Shown piece by piece: positions 9,663 through 20,456 of a DNA stretch of 64,000 nucleotides (positions are counted from its first letter, which is position 1; the number at the start of each line of letters is the position of its first letter). The notes below the pieces were generated by a model. That model made no database searches. It was given only the letters and a program-made list of their open reading frames with translations, and was not told the origin of the DNA. The position numbers and the translations under genes are program-made. This DNA comes from Liopterus haemorrhoidalis (Eukaryota; Arthropoda; Insecta; Coleoptera; Dytiscidae): contig OZ020618.1 of assembly GCA_963971575.1 (NCBI GenBank), positions 32,776,731 through 32,840,730 of the forward strand. The letters are read 5' to 3'.

Positions 9663-10213
9663 ATGTTAGATGTGAACTCACTGAAAATATATTACCAAAA
9701 TGTTCGTGGATTACGCACAAAAGTTACTAATTTTTTCCAAGCTTCTTCTGTACCTGATTACCACATTATTTGTCTTACTGAAACTTGGTTGAACGGTAAT
9801 ATTGGTAGTCATGAACTATTTAGTAATAATTTCCAAGTGTTTAGGCGGGATAGGGATAGGCATACTTCCCATAAGTCAGACGGCGGAGGCTCTCTTATTG
9901 CAATCAGCTCATTTTTACAAGTTGCTGAGCGGCCTGACTGGCAAACTAACGTTTTGGAAGAAGTATGGATATCCATTGCTCTGCCAAATGGTAAAAATAA
10001 AATTCATATATGTTGTGTCTACATACCAGACTATATTGATATCTGTAAACTTAATGTATTCACTGAAAATGTAACCAAAATTATCAATGACAATCTCCAG
10101 GATTCTGTTATTATAGTAGGTGATTTTAATTTAGCTAATATTGTATGGTCACGTGACGAATACTTTAACTTTCTGACGCCTTCATTACCCTCTGACAAAA
10201 AATCATCACTTAT
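9663..10213 (+). pseudogene. LINE ORF2 endonuclease domain, truncated (unit A)
   Basis: Starts 74 bp after ORF1. It encodes an apurinic-type endonuclease: QN13 of the YYQNVRG motif, E40 (CLTETWL), Y120/P122 (CVYIP) and D154/N156 (GDFN), the divalent-metal active site that nicks target DNA. Homology stops around residue 183. The reading frame then runs through an inverted 26-bp arm and a (TA)n tract, giving meaningless Tyr-Ile repeats. The endonuclease C-terminus and the whole reverse transcriptase are absent. Confidence 0.88.
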
Positions 10214-10273
10214 ATACCTAACTAGATATAAAGACAATATATATATATATATATATATATACATACATACATG

Positions 10274-10324
<51 letters not shown>
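10214..10324. repeat. Inverted arm plus (TA)n tract closing unit A
   Basis: 10214-10240 (TACCTAACTAGATATAAAGA...) is the inverted copy, with one mismatch, of 20149-20174, which opens the LINE 3' segment before satellite B. Then follows (TA)n broken by ACATACATACATGTATATAC. This tract is the left border of block U1. Confidence 0.9.
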
Positions 10325-10329
<5 letters not shown>

Positions 10330-10386
10330 TTACCGCTTATGCAAGCCAATTCTATGTACTCAATGGACGGTGTCAAACCAAAATTG

Positions 10387-10420
10387 ACGTTTTCAGACCA
10401 GGGGAATGGTCTGAAAACGT
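10387..10420. repeat. Perfect 14-bp-arm hairpin in U1
   Basis: ACGTTTTCAGACCA (10387-10400) and its exact inverse (10407-10420) with loop GGGGAA, about 62 bp inside the U1 left edge. Retained at 47552-47585. No terminator context; role unknown. Confidence 0.9.
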
Positions 10421-13143
10421 TTTTCATGTTTTTTGGAGCTCTTGCACCCTGATTATATAGCAGCGATGACAGAGAAAATTTCACAAATGGTCTGAATACG
10501 AGGGTAGATCGTATATTTATATACAAATTTAGTTCACTGATTTGTCGTGAAGAGCGCGCGCCAGTAGTTTTTGTATATAACTTTTTATACAAAAAATGTA
10601 CGATTCCGACTTTGTCAGACCAGCACAATTCAGTCGACGTTGTCAAGCCTTAAATCTGGCAACACTGTATAAAATGAGCTAGATAAACATTCCAGTCATG
10701 ATAATTTTAGTTCATTGTAAGAACTTAAATATTTTCTTTCAATTTGTCTTACAGAAAAACTTTAAACTCAAATTTAGTTTTGGCAGATTCGTAGATACTT
10801 GAAAACAATGCATATAACCGATTTGTATCAAATTTGTTAAAATTAAAATTTTGGTATTTGCGCCATGAAATTCTTCTTTTTTTTCCAATTTAGAAATAAT
10901 TACATTTTTATAGTTTATAGATTTTTTAAAGCGTGCTGAATGTTACTGCTTCAAACGTTAAATTTATTTAATATTTTTATGAGAATCCCAAATAAATGTA
11001 CATTTTAATAAGTTTGAACTTTGTTCATATATTTCACAGAAAATTATTCTAATACGGACATCAATGTCCATAATTTATTCTTAATTCCAAAGAAAAACAC
11101 AAAAGGTTTCAAATTACAAATAACTCGTTTGCAATTACTTTTCTTAATTGTAAAAAATAAAAATAATTGTAAAAAACAAAAGTTCCCATTTCATTTTGAG
11201 TATTGAACATTTATGTGTACGTTTAAGAGCGTACTGTACCTGGGTTACGCTCAACGGATACGTGCATTTGAAAGGGCCAAAGAATTTGAACCAAATGTTG
11301 TCGGATCAATTTGATTTTTTTTTTTAATTTGAAGATAAAGATTGGCTCCGTTGGATTTAAGAGTTAAAATTTGGTTTTATTTTTAATTTTCAGTTTTACA
11401 ATGTCCTAAACTTTGTCTAACTTCACATCACTGTTCCTCCGTAAATCAATAACAATTGCAAATTCCATAGCTAGAATCCTATAGATTGTACTTTTATCTT
11501 TAAAATGAGCCCTTATTTATGAAAATTAATTAATATTTAGCACCAATTCTTTGGCCCACACCGAAACACTATTTATATGAAATACTGGCATTTACAAGCA
11601 TCGAGAGATGTATCCATCTGTAGCGTGGTTTTAAACTAATCTAATCATAGTAGAGGGAGTCAAGCTCCGCCTTCGTTTCCTACACATATCTTTGAAATCG
11701 GTTGAAATGGGTAACAGAAGATCTTTGGAATAAAACAGTTTGTGACGTCAAATTTACCTGTTTTATTTTAGACTTTCCGTGGTAGAATACAAATTCATAT
11801 TGACACAAAAAAATGGTCCCAAAAATTAAGTTAAATAATTATGGCCGGCTTCTGAAAGCTTAGTTAACTTTGTTATACTGTAATCGAGTTTAACCAAAAG
11901 GTTAAATCAACCCCTAAAGGGGTGAATCTATGATTATTAACATAATTTTTTGATGATAAAAAAAAACAAACTATTATTTCTACAAAATTATCTGTAAAAT
12001 CAGAATTGGTAATAAATATTAATCACTTTTCACATACAAGAGCTTATTTTAAAGATAAAATTACAATATAGAGTGGTTAAGTGTTAACATTTGTAATTTT
12101 TATTCATTTACTGAGTAACAGTCATGTGAAATTGAAAAAAGTATAGCACTGTAAAATTGAAAATTAAAAATAAATCAAAATACAAATTTAAACTTATTAA
12201 AATATTTAATTTATTTACTTTATTTTTTATTAAAATTTATTTACTTATTTACTTATTAAAATTTTGATATTTTCTTTCATATCTTGAAATTAAAAAAAAA
12301 AATCAAATTGATTCGAATATATTTAATCTATATTTTATGATTCCGAAAAATACAGGTTGATTTATAAATATTAGCACTTTTCCCTCTCCCTGTAAGCTAC
12401 TTCCACTTTGGTCACTCCCCCAATGACGTAATACGACTTCTCGCCACCGCACCCCGCGTGCAAAGATGGACTTTGGAGGTGGCTACATTCGCCTCTTAAC
12501 TTCAAATTTTAAGATGCCATATCATAGGCTCGAAACCTGGTTTCACTCTGTCATGACATTAAATTACGAGAAAATATGTATAGCTCTTGTTTTTTGAATG
12601 TCAGATAAATAAACCCATAGAAAAAAAGCATATCAGACAGACAGAGAGATTTTTTTGTGAATTTTGTCTTACATTCATTTGGAACATGTAGAAACGAAAA
12701 ATGGGTACCAAGAAAAAATTATGTGAAGTGTGAATTTTCACACGTTTCAGGGTTTCGCAGGTATTTAGTGAATGATGATTATTTGGGAAGCCAAAACAAA
12801 TTTTATGTTAAAATATTTTTTTATTAATTTTAATTCGAATGCCTAATACCATTATTTGGGTTTCTAAAAATTTGCAGTATTTTTTTTTATATAGCAAGGT
12901 TCATTAATATTTTGAAAATTGCGCCTACGGCTTCCATTGGTTGTTTTAAGTCATAAACTCCGCCCCTCTGATTTCGTATACATTCAAACATAGAATTAAA
13001 TTATAATATCAACACTTCCCACTGGTTATTAAATTTACGCTTTTAAAAATTAAATGCAACATTTGCCAAAATATAACTAGAATTTTGACAAAATAATTTA
13101 AACAAAATAAAAATGCAAAAAAAAAACAGAAAAAATAAAAATT

Positions 13144-13200
13144 GATGGGAGTTGAACAGTAGTTTGCAACTTACGAAGCGAGAACGTTACCACTGATGTA
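13144..13200 (-). other. tRNA-like module of R2
   Basis: Read on the minus strand it has an A-box-like AGTGGTAACG and a B-box-like TGTTCAACTCC with TTGCAAAC before it. It cannot form a complete canonical tRNA by eye, so it is a tRNA-derived internal promoter-like module rather than a tRNA gene. Confidence 0.4.
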
Positions 13201-13685
13201 CGAACGTTCACTCCTTTACTGTGTTAAATAGCGGATTAAATATTTTACATATTTTAGTTAAAAACACAAAAAATGCGTTATTTTCCGAAAACATAATCTG
13301 ATCAAAAATTCCTGTTTTACTATTCCGGTTCACACCAATGTACATTACTTAGAATTTTTTCAGATTTTTAGTTTAAACCATCTGGGCTACAGGGTGTGGG
13401 ACAAAATTTTGCACACTTCTCGCAAAAATCGCGTCAAAATAATTTATTTTGCAAAAATAAAATTTTGATCGTTAATTCAGGTTTCAAGGGCTTTCATTTG
13501 ATACATAAACAGAATTGTAAAAAAATTTTTTTTTTTTTTTCGATGGGCATATTTTTGCTTTTATTTTTAGGGGAATATGTTTTTTAGATGTTTTAGTATT
13601 TTTCCTATGTGCGGGTCAAAGAGTTGTATAAGCATGTCAAATTTCAACTCTCTAGGTTTAGCCGTTTGGCTACAATTTTTACTGA

Positions 13686-13686
<1 letters not shown>

Positions 13687-13747
<61 letters not shown>
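13687..13747. repeat. (CAGA)n microsatellite in R2
   Basis: About 15 uninterrupted CAGA units. The equivalent tract in the second U1 copy (50909-50921) has only about three units, a strong length difference between otherwise similar copies. Confidence 0.95.
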
Positions 13748-13916
13748 GACAAAATGACGGTATAAGGGTTTTACAAAACCCTAAAAAAGAACAGATTTAA
13801 CCTCCAATTTTATTTATATATGTAAATTTTCCACAACTTTGTAAATTTCACTTAGAAGATAAAAGGTTGTTAAATGATGCTTGTTGTTACGTTTCACAGA
13901 TTAGTTCACTGACTGT

Positions 13917-13960
13917 AGTTTCGGCTCACCGTAAATTTGAGAATTGCCAGAGCCGAAACT
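13917..13960. repeat. 11-bp-arm hairpin followed by A-run in U1
   Basis: AGTTTCGGCTC (13917-13927) and its exact inverse (13950-13960) separated by 22 nt and followed by an A-rich run. In the second U1 copy one arm base is changed (C to T), which still allows a G-U pair. No gene ends here. Confidence 0.8.
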
Positions 13961-15400
13961 GCACTAAAAAAAAAAACAAAAAACAGTGAGATATAACAAA
14001 AAGGTCTAATTAAACAACCTTTTACAAATATTATTTTTTTCTCGTTTATGATCCACCTGACACGCATACTTCTTTTTGGTGTATAGAATTTCGTTTATCG
14101 GTGATTCTAAGGATCTTGCTTAATTTTACTTATCACAAGCAAGCCTGTGGCTGCCAGCAATAAATCGTTTGTGCTTGCCGTTGACCGCTCGCAAGTAGAT
14201 AATAATTAAATTGTTAAAATAATTTGTGTAAAAAATATTTAGACAAATTACGGGCTCTGCTTAGCAACCGGCTATAAGCTGTACGGGCATTTCTGTGTGC
14301 GCTAAAAAATAGACGTAATCCTGTCTATATTACTCCTACATGTACACAGATTGAAAATGTGGTCACAAAACTTGAAATCAAGAGATCTAGGCTCATCTCG
14401 CGCTGTCGCGTCAATGATGATGATGACTTCTCTTTATTTTTCATATGAGAAATATAATTGTAAATATTACCTTTTATTATCACGACAGTAATGGTTTACT
14501 GAATTTATACAGTAATAAATGTCCTTAATAACAAAATACGTAAATAATACGCCAATATAATTAAAACCAAGATACTATTTGTAAAAATATATTTTAATGC
14601 GCAGTACAACCTAGTGGCTGTGCTTTTCGGGTCAGTATTGACTAATATTTCTTCATTTTATTGAGTAACAAAATTATTTAATTTGAAGTGTAATCATTTT
14701 CATAAACGCGTGAAAAAAACAGCACAGGAGGATCCCCCGAATATATTTTATGTATAAAATAATAATCGGCATATATTAAATGTAATTACTAACTTATGAT
14801 CAAAAAGTCTTTCAGTCTCAGATGGCTTATGTATTATAAATCGCAGATCTTCTTTTGTTAATTGAGTATTCATAATGCACGTGTCATTTGTCGAAAAAAA
14901 AAGGAGATTTTCTTATATAAAACATAGCCGCCCGAAGAAAGGACATTTCGATCCACATGTTACATTGCAAATACGTATATGAATTATCAACAAGTGTTCT
15001 TTCACATATAATATTATTATTATTTATTTAAAATGCACTCTTGAGTGTAAACATACTCCTGAACAGTAGGACTGAATGAGTCGGTTTGAATGTTTTCAAC
15101 TTTACAAATCATATTATACACTATGATAAAATTGGCAACGTCGCAAGGCCTGACAATGTCGATTGAACAACACTATTTTATACAGGTGATACTGAAAAAG
15201 CGGTTCCATATACTGGGTCTAATAATGTTTATTAAACATAGCGAATTTTTTTTTTGAGATTTTCTTACCCCTCTCAGTGTGCCCTGAGAGTTATAACTGG
15301 TAGATTCTATATCTGGCATATATACACGCGAAATCCTTTAAATAACGGTAGGTCTTAGGTCGCCTGTTGGATATCATTGGTCTGACCACGTCGGTTGTAT

Positions 15401-15402
<2 letters not shown>

Positions 15403-15436
<34 letters not shown>
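15403..15436. repeat. (AT)n tract between U1 and U2
   Basis: 17 uninterrupted AT units. This is the exact border between blocks U1 and U2 in the first arrangement; in the second arrangement the same U1 end joins the LINE 3' segment instead. Confidence 0.97.
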
Positions 15437-15438
<2 letters not shown>

Positions 15439-15495
15439 ATGTACCAATGTGGCATCGCATAATTGACCAGTTCATACCATTATAACGTCCAGTGC

Positions 15496-15529
15496 CAATA
15501 TGACGTCCTTATATATGGACGTCATATTG
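15496..15529. repeat. Perfect 13-bp-arm hairpin in U2
   Basis: CAATATGACGTCC (15496-15508) and its exact inverse (15517-15529), loop TTATATAT, about 60 bp inside the U2 left edge, a placement matching the U1 hairpin. The arm contains the palindrome GACGTC. Confidence 0.9.
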
Positions 15530-16100
15530 TCAGCCTATTTAATTATGATTTTTCGTTACCTTGGGTCATCTACTGCTCAAATTTAAAATTTAGCATAGAC
15601 GCTAAAATGGCTCATAATGAGCGAAAAATCGTATATGTTAGTTCAGCTTTTTTTCGTTGGCGGCGCTACGGTCGTTGGCGTATATAAAGGAAATATATAC
15701 ACTGCAGTCGTTGTAGGATCCTTGTGGCATCCGAACATGTTGCAACACCGCTGTTTATGTTATCAAGTCTAATACTGCATCCAGCGCATGAACCAGTGTT
15801 TTTTCCTTGTTCAACTTATAGCTCTCTCGTTCTCTTTCGACCTTGTTATTTGAAATTATACTTATGATAAAAAACAGCATTTTATAAAAGAACAATTTTT
15901 AAATTATTATGATTTATTTTAAATTACAAGAAATATACCTTGGAAATATTAAGTATTTAAAAATTGAATTATATATATAAAATAACTATACATTATAAAT
16001 AAGTCCACTCATTTTTATGCCGCCCGAGGCAAGACATGCCTTTAACTTGAAATCTAAATTTTGGCCAAGTTTGTGTTCGATGGAAATGCCAAATCACTAA

Positions 16101-16614
16101 TGGTTGGTTTATATACGGAACAAGAATATGGAATGGGAAATAAGAATAGTACACAAGAATAAAAAATATGAAACCGTTTATATCGGACATAACATTTCGT
16201 CGCTGCGCCTGCGTACTTGCGTTGGCCTGTGTTCAACGGTTGTCGTTTGACAGGTTGTTGTGTTTAATATAACCTTTTAAAAAAATTCGTTTTCAGTAAA
16301 ATAGATTTAGAAGATTTTATAAATTTATTTGCTAGTGTTTCACACATTATATTGTTGTTTCCAACCTTCTGATCACAGCTGGAAAACATCTGTTGAATTT
16401 TTTTTATTACGGCCGACATTTTGACCATTGTGCGCATGCTTATCGTCTCTTATTCTTGGAATAGGAATAAAATGTTAAATGTTACCAACTATTCTTGTGT
16501 TTAAGTTAAATTTCATTCCTACATAAACCGATATACGGCGCAGCCATGTTTTAACATCTTGTGTACTATTCTTATTTCCTATTCCTTATTCTTGTTCCGT
16601 ATATAAACCAACCA
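16101..16614. mobile_element. PIF/Harbinger-like MITE in U2
   Basis: 514-bp non-coding element with long imperfect TIRs (about 60 bp, starting TGGTTGGTTTATATACGGAA) and a direct TAA duplication at 16098-16100 and 16615-16617. A 3-bp TWA duplication is typical of PIF/Harbinger elements. No transposase frame. Confidence 0.75.
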
Positions 16615-16619
16615 TAAGT

Positions 16620-17140
16620 CAGTTTGTTCCAATTTTTTAGTCGCGACCCCTTTTCCTAACGGACAAGTAGCTTTCGACCCCCCCCCCCTGTAAAATTTAC
16701 ATGAAAAAACATTTTTATTCGCCATCAACACACAAAATTCTTACCAGATTTTTACAATACTATAGTACACAAACCTTGATTACCAGCGTTAGAAAAAATC
16801 TTGTACATAACTCGTGCGATATGCGATATTACAACAATTTCCTGATTATACAGAACTCTTCTTTAGCAATTTTAAGATGCATGCTTTATGTAACACAAAT
16901 CCCACTTTTATATCAATACAACAATAAAAGTAACTCACTTCTATTCAATAGCGATTCTTAGTTCAAATTCAACATTGTCAGATTCAGAGACACGGATTTG
17001 ACATTTGTTACAAACGTTAAATATAAACAAACAGAATTTTGCCACGCTAAAAATTTAAAAATATAACTTGTTTACACGACCCTCTCACGAATACTTCGCG
17101 ACCCCGTAGGGGGCCGGGACCCACCGGTTGAGTGCCCCTG
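16620..17140. mobile_element. hAT-like MITE in U2
   Basis: Left end CAGTTTGTTCCAATTTTTTA followed by GTCGCGACCCC; right end CGCGACCCC, then CCCACCGGTTGAG and CCCCTG. These mirror the common hAT terminus CAG..GTTCTCAA..GTCGCGACCCC. The left end lies 3 bp from the PIF-like MITE, and no 8-bp duplication is visible. It includes a C11 run near 16678 and a frame (16701-16961) that I do not regard as a gene. A further hAT-style end, GGCGCCCTGGGCAAATGCCC, occurs at 17434-17453. Confidence 0.5.
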
Positions 17141-18451
17141 CACGAAGACATAGTTCTGACATCGATGTTCGAAGATAATTTTAATTAGGAATTTCTTTCT
17201 GAGCTCGTAACATTTACTGGTAATGTTAATAAAATTCTCAAAGCCACAAAATTTCTAATATGTGCAATGTAAGCCAATCTGCGCGCTAATGAATGTGAGC
17301 GCACTTGAGGATCTTGTTTAGGTAATCAATATTCAACTCACGCTGTGTAATATAAGTGAAAATAAAAAATATTATAAAAATAATACTCTTGAAATTCTAT
17401 ATAAATTTCTGAGTTTGCCGCCCCTTGCTATTCGGCGCCCTGGGCAAATGCCCATTTTGTCCTGTTTAGAAAAGCTAATTTATCTTTATTTTCCCTTTTT
17501 GTTTTATTTTTATTTTCAGGATTATTGCCTAACTTTATATTTAGTGTTGGGTAAATCATAATCGATTATTGATTACAACATGTAATAATGTACTAGTTCA
17601 GTCAATTACAATCACATTGTAGTCAATAATCGTAATCATACAATTTGCAAAAACTTGCAAAGCACTTGAAATTAAAAACATCTACGACTAAAGCTAAATC
17701 GTCATCATTATGTAATCTTATCATTCGATTGCAATTACATTTTCACTTACTATGGAAACTTGTAAACTATGTATCGCTTAAATTCTAGAACCACTAAAGC
17801 GGAAAATCCGAAATATGATATATCAAATAGGGCTTTTTCAAATTTTTTATCTATACTAATATATATTATCTCCAGTTTGCAAATTACAGGATAAAATATA
17901 TTGCCTTTTAAGGTACATCAAATGTAATGTTTGTTTACTCATACATGAATGTAAAGTCGAATTTAACAATTTAGCGCGGAAAAATTTGTAAGGAAATCAC
18001 ACATTTAAGGAGAATATTTTAACATTTGCGAAAATAAATAATAATTCATTGATTTGAAATGAAAGTCTTTTTGTTTGAAACAATCCTAATTGACATAAAG
18101 GTGGCTAAATTTAAAATATAATATTTGTAAGATTTCAAATCATACTTTAAAAAGAAGAACTAGGTTCTGAATAAAGACAGAACCACATGCGTACATTACC
18201 AGTTTCTAGTACTTACAAAAATTTAAAAAATCACTACAGGTCTATTGCCTACCAACCCCACACCTGAGACAGGTCGGCACATTTGTCTCTTGTATTTTAT
18301 AGTGAAAAATATTGTCCACAGAATCAACAGACTAACTTCTTATTTTTCTGGTATATAGATAGCCAAATAGTTACTCTATTTTTCCCAGTTGTCAGATATT
18401 TTTTAACTATCACTAAAAAAATTGATGTGAAGTGTGAATTTTCACACATTT

Positions 18452-19370
18452 CAGGGTTTGGCAGGTATTTGGTAAGTGAATGATGATTATTTGGGATGCC
18501 AAAACAAATTTTATGTTAAAATATATATTTTTTTTGTTAATTTTAATTCGAATGCCTAATACCATTATTTAGGTTTCTAAATATGTGCAGTATTTTTATT
18601 TTATATAGCAAGGTTCATTAAGATTTTAAAAATTGCGCCTATGGCTTCCATTGGTTGTTTTAAATCATAACTCCGCCCCTCCGATTTCGTGTATTCAATT
18701 TCAACAATTTCCACTGGTTATTAAATTTACGCTTTTAAAAATTAAATGCAACATTTGCCCAAATATAACTAGAATTTTGAAAAAATAATTTAAACAAAAT
18801 AAAAATGCAAAAAAAAAACAGAAAAAATAAAATTGACTCAAGATCGAAACCTAGTTTGCAAATTAGAACACCAGAGTTCTAACCGTTACACCATCAAGGC
18901 ATGCTGAGTGACTGACTTACATACGTTGTTAAATATTTTGCATGGTCAAGCAAAAAACACAAAAAATGCGTTATTTTCCGAAAACATAATCTGATCAAAA
19001 ATTCTTGTTGTACTATTCCGGTTCACACCAATGTACATTACTAAGAATTTTTTCAGAGTTTTAGTTTAACCATATAGGTTACAGGGTGTGGGACAAAATT
19101 TTTTTTTGCACAATTTTGACAAAAATCGCGTTAAAATTATTTATTTTGCAAAAAAATTTGATCGTTAATCCACGTACTAAGGGCTTTCATTTGATACCCT
19201 AGTCAGATGTTTAAGTATTTTTCCTATGTGCGGGCCAAAGAGTTGTATAAGCATGCCAAATTTCAACTCTCTAGGTTTAGCCGTTTGGCTACAATTTTTA
19301 CCGGACAGACAGACAGACAGACGACAAAATGACGGTATAAGGGTTGTTTGGTCATATCTACTAAACCCTA
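18452..19370 (+). mobile_element. Repeat R copy R3 in U2
   Basis: Same order as R2: preceded by the palindrome GTGTGAATTTTCACAC (18432-18447), starting CAGGGTTTGGCAGGTA and ending CTACTAAACCCTA. The CAGA tract is short (19304-19320). The tRNA-like module (18839-18903, minus strand) occupies the same place as in R2 but has a different sequence. Confidence 0.65.
18839..18903 (-). other. tRNA-like module of R3
   Basis: Minus-strand reading has an A-box-like GATGGTGTAACGGTTAG, an anticodon-arm-like stem TAGAAC/GTTCTA, and a B-box-like GGTTTCGATCT. Closest in look to a tRNA-Glu-type 5' half. The acceptor stem does not pair well, so it is a tRNA-derived module, not a gene. Confidence 0.5.
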
Positions 19371-20081
19371 AAAATTAGAAAAACCAGAATTTAAAAAGTG
19401 TGCCTACCAGCCCCGGTCTCCCCTAATTAAAGTTTGGGCATATAACCACTTTGTAATTAGAATAAATATGTACTATATTTATTCTAAACAAAAAAAAAGC
19501 TTTTGTTCATCGGTTGCTTAGAAGAAATAATCATTTAAAAAATATCAATTCTCTCAGCAAATATTAAATTCTTTATGAATTTCTAATTTTCAAATACTTT
19601 CTTGTACAAAAATTTTATTATTAAGAAAAATTAAGTTTTGAATATGTATGTCTTCGTATGTAGAAAAATAACTCCAAAAATTACCTAACAGTACGTCACA
19701 AACGTGCATGCTGGTAAACACACTTCGTGTATGTATTGTATCTGTGCTTAAAGAATTCTAAAATAATTTTGGCAACGTTGCTGGATGTTATAATGGTAAC
19801 AATATAGACGCTAACATACGATTGGAGGTAATATTGTCTAGGAATATATGCGAATATACGGATGGACTTCATACTGTTCTACAATTGCACGGAAGTGGTA
19901 TTGGTACAAATTATCTAAAGAATGAATATTTTTTTGGATGCATTTAAAAAGGATTTGTTTGCAGTTCTAAGTAGGATATTTGAATTTAGGTAATATACTT
20001 TTAGTTAAATGTCAATATTTCCAGTATTTTCAGTGGTTGCCATAAAGGACCATTGTGAAATGATGCCACAATGGTGCACGG

Positions 20082-20084
<3 letters not shown>

Positions 20085-20150
<66 letters not shown>
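20085..20150. repeat. (TA)n tract between U2 and LINE 3' segment
   Basis: 33 uninterrupted TA units forming the right border of U2. With the inverted arm at 10214-10240 and its partner at 20149-20174 it would close a large inverted structure around U1+U2. Confidence 0.97.
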
Positions 20151-20154
<4 letters not shown>

Positions 20155-20308
20155 CTTTATATTTAGTTAGGTATATCTATTATGTAACTTACAAATGTTT
20201 GTTGTAATAATTATTACTTTGTTATAACTTCTGTACGTGGGAATTTGCAGGAGCTTGTCTCCGTTTAATTCCCCTAACAAAATAAAAATAGATTTAATAA
20301 TAGATAAA
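20151..20308 (+). mobile_element. LINE 3' end segment before satellite B
   Basis: Contains GGGAATTTGCAGGAGCTTG, TTTAATTCCCC and ends in an A-rich AATAAAAATA..ATAGATAAA tail, the usual form of CR1/Jockey LINE 3' ends. In the B-C junction it directly follows the LINE endonuclease fragment across a short TA tract, supporting its assignment as the 3' part of the same internally deleted LINE. Confidence 0.5.
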
Positions 20309-20456
20309 ATGTTGCATTTAATTTTTTAAAGCGTAAATTTAATAACCAGTCGGAAATGTTCTATTAAATACATTTAATTCAATGTTTGAATGTATACGAA
20401 ATCAGAGGGCGGGGCTTATGATTTAAGCAACCAACGGAAACCATAGGCGCAATTTT
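20309..20456 (-). mobile_element. Truncated reversed fragment of repeat R
   Basis: Reverse complement of R2 positions about 12915-13063 (shared blocks AAATGCAACATTT, GGGCGGGG, CCATAGGCGCAATTTTC). The fragment ends exactly where the satellite begins. Confidence 0.75.

Larger units (their letters stand above)
12748..13783 (+). mobile_element. Repeat R copy R2 in U1
   Basis: Starts CAGGGTTTCGCAGGTA just after the small palindrome GTGTGAATTTTCACAC (12728-12743) and ends AAAACCCTA. The ends form imperfect TIRs of CAGGGTTT type, like hAT ends, but no 8-bp duplication is visible. Content in order: GC-poor body, A-rich tract, minus-strand tRNA-like module (13144-13200), conserved GCGTTATTTTCCGAAAA block, then a (CAGA)n microsatellite and GACAAAATGACGGTATAAGG. 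Non-coding; CAGA-tailed repeats of this style are common in insect genomes. Confidence 0.65.
10325..15402. other. Block U1, first copy (about 5.1 kb, non-coding)
   Basis: Bounded by (TA)n on both sides and repeated at 47490-52570 with about 1-2% substitutions and several indels. No convincing frame. It holds a 14-bp-arm hairpin near its left end, a GC-richer stretch (12370-12550), repeat R2 and another hairpin at 13917-13960. Parts not covered by sub-features (10421-12747 and 13961-15402) show nothing I recognise beyond AT-rich DNA. Terminal inverted similarity is too weak to call a TIR. Confidence 0.6.
15435..20083. mobile_element. Block U2, first copy: 4.65-kb TIR element
   Basis: Its ends are 22-bp inverted repeats with 19 matches (15435-15456 and 20062-20083; shared core TGTGGCATC). 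Both touch (TA)n tracts, so a TA target preference is likely. The only difference I noticed from 42798-47445 is an 11- versus 10-base C run near 16678. No transposase frame exists; the largest frames (under 90 residues) are not convincing. It carries a hairpin at 15496-15529, two nested MITE-like elements and repeat R3. Stretches 17465-18430 and 19371-20048 show only AT-rich DNA to me. Confidence 0.6.

Noticed and set aside
13567..13800. Frames through the CAGA tract (SVCLSVCL and DRQTDRQT repeats)
   Set aside because: Translation of a tetranucleotide microsatellite.
10325..15402. U1 as a TIR transposon
   Set aside because: Inverted similarity of its ends (around ACCG and CCAAT) is too weak and gapped to support a TIR.
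15655..15710. GCGTATATAAAGG as a TATA promoter of a host gene
   Set aside because: No downstream frame or exon structure supports a gene; a TATA match is expected in AT-rich DNA.
16701..16961. 86-codon frame inside the hAT-like MITE
   Set aside because: AT-rich chance frame in a non-autonomous element; no transposase motif.
17535..17650. Imperfect palindrome with repeated TAATCGATTATTGATTAC as a separate element
   Set aside because: Similar to widespread AT-rich dispersed palindromes; ends and target duplication cannot be defined.
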